Source of the DNA: Desulfomarina profundi | Lineage (GTDB): Bacteria > Desulfobacterota > Desulfobulbia > Desulfobulbales > Desulfocapsaceae | Reading direction: 5' to 3' | Length of the DNA: 64,000 bases | Assembly: GCF_019703855.1 (NCBI RefSeq) | Contig: NZ_AP024086.1 | Location: 1,012,501 to 1,076,500 of the forward strand | In this document: positions 18,901-27,580 of the stretch, one piece after another | Numbering within the stretch: position 1 is the first letter of the stretch | Layout: every line of letters begins with the position of its first letter | The notes under the pieces: model-generated | Told to the model about the DNA's origin: nothing | Seen by the model: only the letters and a program-made list of their open reading frames with translations | Database searches by the model: none | Position numbers and translations under genes: made by a program

Positions 18901-19974
18901 TTACAGATCGTTTTCCAATAACTCAAGTCTTGGCAGCATAGGCTCGGGTGTATTTTTGGAAAACGGAGGTTCAGAAGCAAGTGCTGTTCCGAAAGCTGTC
19001 TGGCGTGCGGCTGTACAGAATTTTGCCAGATCCTGCTCAATTACGCCGAAACGCGCAGCCATTATTGACGGCAGTGAACATGCCGGTAGTTCTTTTTGCT
19101 GCCAGCCGGGAAGAGCAAAGACAAACCGCATGCCGGAACGCTGAACACGATTACCCATATACGTACTGCAGCAGAGTTTTTCCGGTTCTATTGCCGGTCG
19201 TGAAAAATCTATAACATGGGCCGAAGAGGGGAGAAGATCACCTGTGCCACAACGGACAAAATCCTCTCCCGTGTGCAGGAGGTTGATAACAAAATCTATT
19301 TTTTTGAGTTGCTTTCGGGCTGTATCCATATCCCGTATTTCCACTCCCCCCCTTCTTTTGAATTTCACGTCAATGTTGCTGACGTTATATCCCTGGGAAA
19401 CAAGATGGTTTTCAAGCATTTCCCCCAGTTCGCCACCACCGAGAATGGCAATTGAGAGTTGCCATGGTTTCGATCCCTCTTTACAAACTCTGGCGAGATG
19501 GGCAACTGCATCATCAATACTGAAGATATTTCCAGCTGTACTGGCAAAAAAAGGAGGTTTCATGGCAATACCGTGTCGTCTCTCAAGGATGGGGCCAAGT
19601 TGTCCAGCAAAACCAATAGCGGAAGCTCTGGATATTTTCTGAATCCATTGCATTCGGCGGACAATTGTTTCAGCCAGATGTCTGTTTTTCTTTTTGACAA
19701 GCTCCTGGGGAGTATTGGAAATATAGAAATAGATGCCTATGGGTTTGAATCCATCCATAATAAAACCGCCCGGGACCGGACGTCCCGAGAGGAAATTAAT
19801 AAAGATCCGTATATTGGGGCAGAGATCAGCATATTCCTTCGGATCATGGGGATAGATTACAAAAACCGTTTTAATAACACCGGTACGACCTATAAGCCAT
19901 ATGACAGCCCAGATAGGCAGTCGCAGTACAACCGTGTAAAATGCAAAAAATAATCGTCGTATACATTTTATCAT
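18901..19974 (-). CDS. unknown membrane-associated Rossmann-fold protein
   Basis: A 357-residue protein I cannot place in a named family. The first 35 residues are hydrophobic (FYTVVLRLPIWAVIWLIG), suggesting a membrane anchor. Near residue 195 there is a dinucleotide-binding pattern, SIAILGGGELGEMLENHL, followed by a strand ending in an acidic residue (NVSNIDVKF), as in NAD(P)-binding Rossmann domains. The stretch IGFAGQLGPILERRHGI before it loosely recalls acyl-ACP reductase-like or shikimate dehydrogenase-like enzymes, but the likeness is weak. The ATG at 19974 follows GGAGG. It is directly upstream of uvrC in the same direction. A dehydrogenase or reductase function is inference only. Confidence 0.55.
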   Translation of the reverse strand: MIKCIRRLFFAFYTVVLRLPIWAVIWLIGRTGVIKTVFVIYPHDPKEYADLCPNIRIFINFLSGRPVPGGFIMDGFKPIGIYFYISNTPQELVKKKNRHLAETIVRRMQWIQKISRASAIGFAGQLGPILERRHGIAMKPPFFASTAGNIFSIDDAVAHLARVCKEGSKPWQLSIAILGGGELGEMLENHLVSQGYNVSNIDVKFKRRGGVEIRDMDTARKQLKKIDFVINLLHTGEDFVRCGTGDLLPSSAHVIDFSRPAIEPEKLCCSTYMGNRVQRSGMRFVFALPGWQQKELPACSLPSIMAARFGVIEQDLAKFCTAARQTAFGTALASEPPFSKNTPEPMLPRLELLENDL

Positions 19975-20047
19975 TTGTTTCCTCCTTTAGAGAATTTCTT
20001 TCAATACCGGACAGGTGGGGGCGGCGAACCTGTTTTGGCTGAAAGTT

Positions 20048-20176
20048 GATGGACTCGTAAAAACTCCGATCTACTGCGTTGTGGGGTGATCGTGTAATGC
20101 TCGACGTACTATATGTACGCCTGCGCTTACACGACACCGCCACGCCTTGTATATCGAAGTTTTTCCAGAGTCCATC
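20048..20176. repeat. 129-bp imperfect palindromic repeat
   Basis: The two halves are inverted copies: the ends GATGGACTC (20048-20056) and GAGTCCATC (20168-20176) match exactly, and the centre GTGTAATGCTCGACGTAC faces GTACGCCTGCGCTTACAC. The whole unit can form one long hairpin. A related start (GATGGACTCGCAAAAAG) is found at about 62435. It lies in the 447-bp gap 19975-20421, between the starts of the Rossmann-uvrC unit and the end of the hybrid kinase gene. Apart from it, I see no gene there. Confidence 0.7.
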
Positions 20177-20421
20177 TGAGAACGTTGAACGACTTTTTAC
20201 GAGATCATCAAAGTTGAGAGTTAAATTTATAATAGAGACATCCCTTCGATTTCACTTTTTTTTAAAGAGTAATCTCTGTATCGGTCAAAAAAACAGAAAA
20301 AGATACTTTTTTCCTGAAACCGTGCGTGGTTGATTGAGATGCAGCCGTATCACAAAGTCATTACAGATTCAGGTTGGTCATTTTTTTTGGGGAAGCCCTG
20401 GCCCACGAATCGGGAACAGAC

Positions 20422-22353
20422 TCAGTTTGATGATAGAACATGGGCGAGCATAATACTCATCTGCTCAATATTGTAGGGCTTTTGCAAATAGGCCTTGACT
20501 CCAAGTTCCAAGGCCCTTCGGACCCTGTCATTTTCGGAAAAACCACTGATGATTATCGTTTTCTGGTCCGGGTTGATTTTCAGAATTTTCCTGTAGGTTT
20601 CAAGACCGTCTATTCCCGGTGGCATTATCATGTCAAGCAGGAGAAGATCTACAGGTTGCTGCTGAATAAATTTTATGGTTTCTTCTCCACTTGAAACGCA
20701 CCATGCCTTGTAGCCGAGTTTTTCAAGAATCGAGAGCCCGAGATTTCTCTGCTCTTCGATATCATCCACGAGCAGTATAGTCTGCCCCGTGCCATGGATA
20801 AGCTTTTGGGCGTTATTCAATGGTGTTGCACTTTCAGAGGTGTTTGCAGCCGAGACTGGGAAGTAGAGTGAAATAGTTGTCCCTTCATCCGGTTGACTTT
20901 CAATATTGAGATAACCGTTATGGTCTTTTACCGTCGCCCAGACAACTGTCATACCCAGTCCAGTGCCGCTGTTACCCATTTTTTTTCTGGTGTAGAACGG
21001 TTCAAAAATCTTCTTTAGTACTTCTGGAGTCATGCCGATTCCCGTGTCCCTGACAGTTAAGAGAACGTAATCACCGGTATGTATTTCTTCATAACCGATC
21101 AGGGGAGAGGAGAGGGTAATATTTTTAGTTGAAAGGATTATTTTCCCCGCAGTGTTAATTGTTTCAAAGGCGTTAATGACCAGGTTCATAATCGCTTTCT
21201 GTAGATGAATTGGTGAACCACAGAGCAGTTTGAGATCCTGGGCCAGGTTCTGCTCAACAATAATTTCAGGGTTTGCACGACAGAGATTTGTGTATTCAGG
21301 ACTCTGGAAATACTCGTTCAATATACTGTTCAGAGAAATGTTCTTTTTAACTATGACTCCTCTTCGTGCAAGAGCAAGGAGATCTTGAACAATCGCAGCC
21401 GCTTTTTCCCCTGATTTTTTGATCGTTTTCAGTGGACCATGCATCGGATCGTCCGTAACAAGATCTGTCAACAGGAGATCGGGATAACTGACTATCCCGG
21501 AAAGAACATTGTTGAGGTCATGGGCAACTCCACCGGCAAGTCTGCCAAGCATTTCCATTTTCTGGGCACTTGACAGTTCCTGTTCCAGTCTCTTTCGCTC
21601 CTGTTCGGCAATTTTTCTTGTTTCAATTTCTTTTTGCAGCTTTTGGTTGATATCCAGAAGTTTTGCTGTTCTTTCCTTGACCCGTTGTTCGAGTTCTTCC
21701 TGTGAAACTTCCAGTTGTTTTTCCTTTTTTTTCAGTTTTTCAACGAGATGAATGAGAACTTCCTGTTTACCGACCAAGGCATTCTGGGCATTTTCACGGC
21801 TTTGCTCCAGGAGAAATGAGAAAAAATAGACAACAACAAAAGATGGTATGAAACGTATGGCAAAATCAACGTTATAAACATTGATCGAGGAGGAAGTGAG
21901 ATCAATGGAGAGGAAGCCAAGGCAGAAAATAAAGAGAACCAGAGTCGCAAAACTTCCTCCGAAAGGTCCCAGAAGAAAGAAAGAGAGTGTCGGGTACGTA
22001 TACAGCCACATGAAAGCGGTACTGTTTACTCCTCCCGTGAAAAAAAGGTAACAGAAAAACAGGTTGGCAAGGGTCGCAGCAACACGTGCACAGAAAACCT
22101 GATTTCCACTGAAACGAAGGTAGACAACAAGGGAGAGCAGGACCAATGCCATGACAGCATCCGCAAAACCGAGAAAAAAAGCTTTTTGTACGAAAGCTGC
22201 TATTCCCAGGATAAAAAGAAAAAAAATCGTGATGTGGGAAAAGATGTTAAAGAGAACAATCTTACGTTTTGTTTCACTGTCATGGGTGTCACGCACGCCA
22301 CTGAAAATGATTTTATTAATGAATCGATACAGTGGCGTGGGAAGATTTTTCAT
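20422..22353 (-). CDS. membrane hybrid sensor histidine kinase with receiver domain
   Basis: A 643-residue two-component sensor. The first 190 residues contain about six membrane segments with no periplasmic loop of note. A coiled coil follows (residues about 200-265), then a HisKA domain with the phospho-acceptor histidine in GGVAHDLNNVLSGI, a HATPase domain (VLLTVRDTGIGMTPEVL, and NSGTGLGMTVVWATV) and a C-terminal receiver domain (ILLVDDIEEQR, phospho-acceptor aspartate in LLLLDMIMPPGIDG, lysine in YLQKPYN). No output regulator gene is adjacent, so it may signal through a phosphorelay to a partner elsewhere. The stimulus is unknown. Confidence 0.88.
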   Translation of the reverse strand: MKNLPTPLYRFINKIIFSGVRDTHDSETKRKIVLFNIFSHITIFFLFILGIAAFVQKAFFLGFADAVMALVLLSLVVYLRFSGNQVFCARVAATLANLFFCYLFFTGGVNSTAFMWLYTYPTLSFFLLGPFGGSFATLVLFIFCLGFLSIDLTSSSINVYNVDFAIRFIPSFVVVYFFSFLLEQSRENAQNALVGKQEVLIHLVEKLKKKEKQLEVSQEELEQRVKERTAKLLDINQKLQKEIETRKIAEQERKRLEQELSSAQKMEMLGRLAGGVAHDLNNVLSGIVSYPDLLLTDLVTDDPMHGPLKTIKKSGEKAAAIVQDLLALARRGVIVKKNISLNSILNEYFQSPEYTNLCRANPEIIVEQNLAQDLKLLCGSPIHLQKAIMNLVINAFETINTAGKIILSTKNITLSSPLIGYEEIHTGDYVLLTVRDTGIGMTPEVLKKIFEPFYTRKKMGNSGTGLGMTVVWATVKDHNGYLNIESQPDEGTTISLYFPVSAANTSESATPLNNAQKLIHGTGQTILLVDDIEEQRNLGLSILEKLGYKAWCVSSGEETIKFIQQQPVDLLLLDMIMPPGIDGLETYRKILKINPDQKTIIISGFSENDRVRRALELGVKAYLQKPYNIEQMSIMLAHVLSSN

Positions 22354-22673
22354 TCAATGCACCTGTATTAGGGGGCAGTTGACAGTGAGCAAAATAAATG
22401 TAATCTCATTTTTTACAAATCTTTGAAAGGACAAGTTTTTCCTGGTTATTTATGAAATTCAGCCAAGTTAGGATACTTACGATAAACCAGCATTGCTTGA
22501 TCTTAAGGCCCTGCAACGACAAACAATGAAAATCACAACCGTGGTAAAAATACCTTCTGTACTGTGGATTTTCAGATGAGGCAGGCACATTCCAGACTCA
22601 TAAATGCCAGACTGAATTTTGTGTATAGCTATATTTTTTTCTATTGTCTGCAGGGCTGAAAACCTGTGATCAA

Positions 22674-22679
22674 TATAAT
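22674..22679 (+). promoter_or_regulatory. candidate -10 box TATAAT of the bzaF leader transcript
   Basis: A perfect TATAAT lies 31 bp before a tiny ORF and about 640 bp before bzaF. I see no convincing -35 at the right distance, so this is tentative. Confidence 0.3.
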
Positions 22680-22709
22680 AATTTCTTGTTAAAATTCAAG
22701 GAGTTTTTC

Positions 22710-22784
22710 ATGTTCGTTAAAAACGGTTTGTGGGAAAAATTACTGGGTCATAGAGGAGGGAGAGGTAGCGGGGGTAGATTGTAA
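22710..22784 (+). CDS. possible 24-residue peptide
   Basis: A tiny reading frame with a strong ribosome site (AAGGAG, 7 bases before the ATG). The peptide begins MFVKNGLWEKLLGH and ends with a glycine/arginine-rich tail (RGGRGSGGRL). It lies inside a gap of almost 1 kb upstream of the cobalamin riboswitch and downstream of a TATAAT box. It could be a small protein, a leader peptide or chance. I recognise no family. Confidence 0.3.
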   Translation: MFVKNGLWEKLLGHRGGRGSGGRL

Positions 22785-22824
22785 CTCTTTACATTTACAA
22801 TGAGTTTGAGTAAAAGAGAGTACT

Positions 22825-22935
22825 AACACCCCACGAGGGGGTATAAGTGCCTTGAAAATAAACCTAACCATTTAATTTCAAAACACCTTCCATGGTTTCT
22901 TGTTTTTTATGACAGAACCTCGGGAGTAAGGCACT
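22825..22935 (+). repeat. conserved ~112-bp leader element, copy 1
   Basis: This stretch matches 57781-57892, in front of rpsT, at close to 90 percent by eye. Shared features in order: a CCCC/GGGG hairpin with the GGGGGTATAAGT segment, CCTTGAAAATAAACCTAACC, TTTCAAAACACCTTCC, TGGTTTC and TTTTTTATGACAGAA. Two alternative pairings are possible (TTGAAA with TTTCAA; AACCA with TGGTT). It sits about 100 bp before the cobalamin riboswitch. The gap 22354-23315 holds this element, the tiny ORF, the riboswitch and its terminator; nothing else could be supported. Confidence 0.7.
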
Positions 22936-23029
22936 AAAAGTGAATCTCTCTGTTGAGGGAAGAGTTTGTGAACGTAAGTGAGTCAATTTTAATGAAAAAT
23001 GACCGAAGCGTTTGCAGACACAGATATAC

Positions 23030-23215
23030 AGTCTACCAGGTGCCTTTGGACAATGGTCCGGGGTGAAAAGGGAATACGGTGAAATTCCGTAACGTTGGGC
23101 CAGCGCTGTAAGCGGGGACGACGACTGTTCGAATTGCCACTGTCCATGTTTGGGATGGGAAGGCGCAGTCCGAGAGTGAACCGCGAGTCAGAAGACCTGC
23201 CTGGAAGATATGGCT
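23030..23215 (+). promoter_or_regulatory. cobalamin (adenosylcobalamin-type) riboswitch
   Basis: The conserved core is readable in order: GGTGCC near 23039, GGTGAAAAGGGAATACGGTG with ATTCCG after it, AGCGCTGTAAGCGGGGACGAC, and the B12 box GTCAGAAGACCTGCC at 23187-23201. The ends CCAGG (23036) and CCTGG (23204) pair to close the element. It is followed at once by a terminator and then by the ThiC-family gene, so cobalamin is expected to shut that unit off. Confidence 0.92.
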
Positions 23216-23225
23216 TTCTTGTCCT

Positions 23226-23270
23226 AAAAAAGTCCGTACTGCAGTTTTTGGCTGTGGTACGGACTTTTTT
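23226..23270 (+). terminator. riboswitch-linked intrinsic terminator
   Basis: A perfect 14-bp stem (AAAAAAGTCCGTAC with GTACGGACTTTTTT) around a 17-base loop, ending in a T run, lies between the riboswitch and the ATG at 23316. This is the usual expression platform for transcriptional attenuation. Confidence 0.88.
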
Positions 23271-23315
23271 ATTGCCCGCTTTGACAGGAATTTTTTTTTA
23301 AGGAGCAATGAGGAA

Positions 23316-24655
23316 ATGAAAACTCAGATTGAATTGGCCAGACAAGGGGTTATTACCCGGGAAATGAGATGTGTTGCAGAAGATGAAGGTTTTATCCCTG
23401 AAGAAATCAGAAAAAGGGTGGCTGAGGGAAAAGTGGTTATCCCGTGTAACCCGGTAAGACCGAATCAAAAAACATGTGGTATCGGTGAAGGTCTGCGCAC
23501 GAAAGTGAATGCTTCAATCGGCACCTCGTCTGATATTGTCGATGTTGAACTTGAGCTGAGAAAAGCAAAAATAGCTGAGGAAGAGCATGTTGATACGTTG
23601 ATGGAACTGTCGGCCGGGGGGATCTTGATATGATTCGTCGATTTGTGTTGGATGGTTGTAAGCTTCCAGTTGGAAATGTTCCATTGTATCAGGCATTTGC
23701 AGATAGTATTAAAAAATATCGAAATCCCAATAAACTTGATCCGGAATATCTCTTTGAGCTGATTGAGCGCCAATTGGCTGACGGTATTTCATTTATGGCC
23801 ATTCATTGCGGAATAAACCGTTTTTCCATTGAACGACTGCGAAAACAGGGGTTCAGGTATGGCGGACTTGTCTCCAAGGGGGGGACATTCATGGTGTCCT
23901 GGATGGAGTATAATAATTGTGAAAATCCTCTTTATGAGCAGTTTGACAGAGTCTGCGAGTTGATGAAAAAGTATGATGCTGTTCTTTCCCTTGGTAATGG
24001 TATACGGGCCGGGGCAATTCATGACAGTCATGACAGGGCACAGATGGCGGAAATGATAATAAACTGTGAACTGGCGGAACTTGGCCGGGATATGGGTTGC
24101 CAGATGATGGTGGAGGGGCCGGGGCATGTTCCCCTTGATGAGATCGAGGGAAACATTATGCTGGAAAAAAGAATGAGTGGTGGAGCACCTTATTATGTAC
24201 TTGGTCCTTTGCCGGCTGATTCCGGCGCAGGATACGACCATATTACTGCGGCAATCGGTGCTGCCAATTCTGCACGGTATGGTGCGGATCTTATCTGTTA
24301 TATAACACCGGCAGAACATCTGGCTCTGCCTGACGAAAATGATGTGCGGGAAGGAGTGCGGGCCACACGGCTTGCCGCAAGAATCGGTGATATTGCAAAA
24401 TATCCAGAACGAAGGGAACTTGAAAAACAGGTGGCCCTGGCCAGGAGAGACAGTGATTTTGAAGAATACTTCAGGCTGTCAATGTTTCCGGAAAAAATGC
24501 GCCAGGTTCGTGATTCACGCACTCCTGAAAACAAGGCTACATGTACCATGTGTGGTGATTTTTGTGCTATGGAGCGAGGCCATGCCCTTTTTAAAAATGA
24601 TATACAGGGAGATAAATGCAGAAAAACTGTTGAGAACTCCAATGCTTGTGAGTAA
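23316..24655 (+). CDS. bzaF: ThiC-family radical SAM enzyme, probable 5-hydroxybenzimidazole synthase BzaF (one-base frameshift)
   Basis: ThiC and its paralogue BzaF both rearrange aminoimidazole ribotide by radical SAM chemistry; ThiC makes the thiamin pyrimidine, BzaF makes 5-hydroxybenzimidazole for the cobamide lower ligand. The protein has ThiC-family motifs (SIGTSSDIVDVELEL, LPVGNVPLYQAF, KGGTFMVSWM, MMVEGPGHVPLDEIE, GAGYDHITAAIG, YITPAEHLALP) and a C-terminal cluster motif CTMCGDFC. A cobalamin riboswitch rather than a TPP element precedes it, and bzaF genes are known to be controlled this way, so BzaF is preferred. The cysteine spacing reads Cx2Cx3C; bacterial ThiC normally has Cx2Cx4C. 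The frame breaks at the G run 23616-23621; adding one G restores LSAGGDLDMIRR and gives 446 residues. ThiC cannot be excluded. Confidence 0.78.
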
Positions 24656-24695
24656 AATCCCGTAAAATTAAAATTCCGATTTTCGGGAGAGATAT

Positions 24696-25813
24696 ATGGG
24701 TATGGTTTTTCTTGACGGTAACGAGGCAACTGCTCTGGCGGCTGTCAGAGCGGGTTGTCGGTTTTTTGCTGGATATCCCATTACTCCGGCAACGCCGATT
24801 TATCATCACCTGCTGAAAATGCTTCCCCAAAAGGGGGCGTCTGTCTCCAAGGGGAGGATGAAATTGCTTCCATCGGATTTTGTCTCGGAGCATCCATGGC
24901 TGGCCTGAAAGCCATGACAGCAACATCAGGTCCGGGAATAAGTCTTTACAGCGAGCAGATCTCTTTTGCCATTGGCGGAGAGATTCCCCTGGTCATTGTT
25001 GATGTGCAGCGTCTCGGCCCATCCACAGGATCAGCCACAAAAGGAGCTGACGGTGATATACAGTTTCTCCGTTGGAGTAACAGTGGAGGGCTTCCGGTTA
25101 TTGTACTGGCCCCTGTGGATGTGACGGATTGTTATACCCTGACTGTCCGGGCTTTTAATCTTTCTGAACGATTTCGCTGTCCGGTATTTCTGGCTTCCAA
25201 TAAAGAGACAGCAATGACCAGGGAAAGTGTAGACCTTGTTTCGCTTCAGATTCCGAGTGTTGTCAACAGAAATCATTGTCCGCCGGACAGAGAGTTTTTA
25301 CCATTCGGGCCTGGTGGGGAGAAAGATGTCCCGTATTTTCTGCCCCTTGGAGGGGACAGGCTGGTGAGACAGACATCTTCCACCCACGATGAATACGGGT
25401 ATATTACTGGAGATACGGAAACAATCGCCCGTGGGATCAGGCGAATGGAAAACAAGCTGCTTGGAGCCATTAACAGCCTGTCCCTGTTTGAGTATGACCG
25501 GGATGATTCAGCTGATACACTGCTTATTGTCTACGGAGTAACAGCGCGTGCTGCCAGGGTAGCAGTGCAGAGAATACGGGATGCTGGCGGTGCTGTTTCT
25601 CTTCTGATTCTTAAAACACTTTTTCCTGTACCGGAAAAAACTATTCAACGTTGTATTGCTGATGCAGAAAGGGTCATGGTTATTGAAATGAATCTTGGCC
25701 AGTATGTCAGAGAAATAGAGAGGCTGGCTGGAAGCAAGCCTGTAGAATTCCATGGACGGATGGATGGTAAACTCATCAGTCCTGCTGCCATGTGTGAGGT
25801 GATGGGATTATGA
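24696..25813 (+). CDS. korA: 2-oxoacid:ferredoxin oxidoreductase, alpha subunit (one-base frameshift)
   Basis: The alpha subunit of a KorA-like enzyme that oxidatively decarboxylates a 2-oxoacid to an acyl-CoA with reduction of ferredoxin. The N-terminal TPP-family domain is seen in FFAGYPITPATPIYHHLL, then EDEIASIGFCLGASMAGLKAMTATSGPG, QRLGPSTGSATKGADGD and the C-terminal transketolase-like part (LLIVYGVTARAARVAVQRIR). The frame breaks at the G run 24833-24837; one added G joins MLPQKG to GVCLQGEDE and gives 372 residues, the normal length. Its stop overlaps the next start (ATGA). It lies 40 bp after the ThiC-family gene and is probably on the same riboswitch-controlled message. The 2-oxoacid is unknown. 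Confidence 0.85.
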
Positions 25814-27132
25814 GCAGTTTACTGAACAGGGACAGGCCGCCTGTTTTTTGCCCGGGTTGCTCCCACGACCTGGTTGTCAGAGCCCTTGACAGGGCCCTGG
25901 TGGCAATGGGAAAACAGGGGACGGAAGTTGCTATTGTAACAGATATAGGCTGTTCTGGTCTTTTTGACACTTTTTTTAACAGCCATGCCATGCATGGTCT
26001 TCATGGCAGAGCTCTGACTTATGCTACCGGTCTTAAGATGGCAAGGCCCGAACTCACTGTTATTACCATTATGGGTGATGGCGGAATGGGTATAGGTGGA
26101 GCGCATTTCCTGAGCAGTTGCAGACGCAATCTTGATATTACCCTTCTTGTACTGAATAATTTCAATTATGGCATGACTGGAGGGCAATGTTCCGTCACCA
26201 CGTCACCTGTTGCTTCAACTGCATCGGGATTTTTAAATGAACTGGAGCCCTCCCTGGATATCTGCAAAGTTGCTTCAGCTGCGGGAAGTCCATGGGTAGA
26301 CAGGGTCATGGCAACAGGAAAAAAACTGCCAGAACAGATCAGGGATGCAGTGCAATATCAAGGGTTTTCTCTTGTGGATATCTGGGGTGTCTGTCCGGGG
26401 CGTTACAGTAAGAGGAATCGTGTCACCCTGAAAGGGCTGGAAGAGGAAATGGCTGCTTTGCCGCCTGTTTCCGGTGCGGTTCAGGAAAATGAGCGGGATG
26501 AGTACGCCGACCTTTATCGTAGAAAGAGTTCGAGATTATCTTTGCCCTCGGGCCCTGTAGATATTGAACCAATTTATTCTTCTGCGTTCACCGGGCAAAA
26601 GGATATTCTGCTCCTGGGTGCTGCAGGCCAGCGGGTCAATACTGCAGGTGAACTGCTCTGTCTGGCGGCCATGTCTGCCGGTCTGCATGTCAGTCAGAAA
26701 AATGATTATCCGATTACCGTGCTGAGGGGGCATTCCATCAGTGAGGTGGTTCTCAGTTCTTCACCAGTGTTATACACGGGGACCGGTCATCCGGATGTGG
26801 TTTTCGCCCTTGCCCGGGAAGGTGTGACTCGCAGAAGGAGTGTTTTTGAAAAACTCAAACCGGAAAACCTGGTCATCCGGGGAAAAGGTGTTGAAGTTCC
26901 GGAGCATGAAGGAAAGACAATCACAATTGATTTTAAAAAGTTACGTATTCCATCCATGCACTGGGCATTGATTTCTCTGGCTGTACTGGCAGAGGAGAAA
27001 AGTCTTATTACGGAAAAAATGCTCCGGGCGGGTCTTGCATTCAGGTTCAGCGGGAACTCTCTGGAAGAAGCAGAATCTTTACTGAATCATTTCTTCAGCA
27101 GAAAAAACTCATACCGGACTTCTCATAGTTAA
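25810..27132 (+). CDS. korB: 2-oxoacid:ferredoxin oxidoreductase, fused beta-gamma subunit
   Basis: A 440-residue fusion. The first 250 residues are the TPP-binding beta subunit (FCPGCSHDLVVRAL, DIGCSGLF, and the GDG...N thiamin diphosphate motif in GDGGMGIGGAHF to LNNFNYGMTGGQ). Residues about 265-435 are the gamma domain (LLLGAAGQRVNTAGELLCLAA, RGHSISEVVLSSSPV). Separate beta and gamma genes are more common. No ferredoxin-like delta subunit is beside it, so electrons must go to a free ferredoxin. It overlaps korA by 4 bp. In this genome context it might serve an aromatic or branched 2-oxoacid, or 2-oxoadipate from lysine; the sequence does not decide. Confidence 0.87.
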   Translation: MSSLLNRDRPPVFCPGCSHDLVVRALDRALVAMGKQGTEVAIVTDIGCSGLFDTFFNSHAMHGLHGRALTYATGLKMARPELTVITIMGDGGMGIGGAHFLSSCRRNLDITLLVLNNFNYGMTGGQCSVTTSPVASTASGFLNELEPSLDICKVASAAGSPWVDRVMATGKKLPEQIRDAVQYQGFSLVDIWGVCPGRYSKRNRVTLKGLEEEMAALPPVSGAVQENERDEYADLYRRKSSRLSLPSGPVDIEPIYSSAFTGQKDILLLGAAGQRVNTAGELLCLAAMSAGLHVSQKNDYPITVLRGHSISEVVLSSSPVLYTGTGHPDVVFALAREGVTRRRSVFEKLKPENLVIRGKGVEVPEHEGKTITIDFKKLRIPSMHWALISLAVLAEEKSLITEKMLRAGLAFRFSGNSLEEAESLLNHFFSRKNSYRTSHS

Positions 27133-27171
27133 TTCTTAAGATCCTGTAATGCTGGCCAGTAGGGAGAACTG

Positions 27172-27456
27172 TCATACCTGTGCTCTTGGCCGTCGTTTTC
27201 TGGGAGGTCTGTTTTCCGTGGTGCTGTCTTTTTTAATTCTACCGGAATGTGACTTTTGCTGACGTGTTGTGCCCGTCAAGTCAGAGAGGTGAAAAAAGAC
27301 ATACCAGTCACCTCTTTTAACCCGTTGTTTTTTGAGCAGGGTGGTGGCCGTTTTGTTTTTTGTCCACCATTTGCTCAGCCGTTCAGATGCCTGCCACAGA
27401 AGATGAAATCCTCCCATGTACAGTACAAATCCGGCAAACACTGTTCCAGGTTCCAT
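27172..27456 (-). CDS. small basic protein with one membrane segment, unknown
   Basis: A 94-residue frame with a good ribosome site (GAGGTG, 6 bases before the ATG). The N-terminus is hydrophobic (TVFAGFVLYMGGFHLLW) and the rest is very basic. It ends in RPRAQV, which is almost the same as the end of the other small membrane protein of this operon (RPRAQVNA). It follows the double-Usp gene by 124 bp on the same strand, so it may be the last gene of that operon. I recognise no family. Confidence 0.5.
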   Translation of the reverse strand: MEPGTVFAGFVLYMGGFHLLWQASERLSKWWTKNKTATTLLKKQRVKRGDWYVFFHLSDLTGTTRQQKSHSGRIKKDSTTENRPPRKRRPRAQV

Positions 27457-27580
27457 TTTATCACCTCGTGCTTTCCTATAAATGTCCGGTGCCAGGTTGT
27501 TGTATTACAGTCTGCATCAATCCAATCAGCATTGATGGACCCAATGGCTCGGCAATATATGCCCTCTGGGTGCGGAGTTT

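Noticed and set aside
23030-23270. TPP riboswitch before the ThiC-family gene
   Set aside because: The thi-box sequences are missing, while the cobalamin core and B12 box are present in the right order.
23616-23633. TGA at the end of the first bzaF part as a selenocysteine codon (selA is present)
   Set aside because: Reading through would stay out of phase with the rest of the gene; a one-base shift is needed, and the same lesion type occurs in nine other genes.
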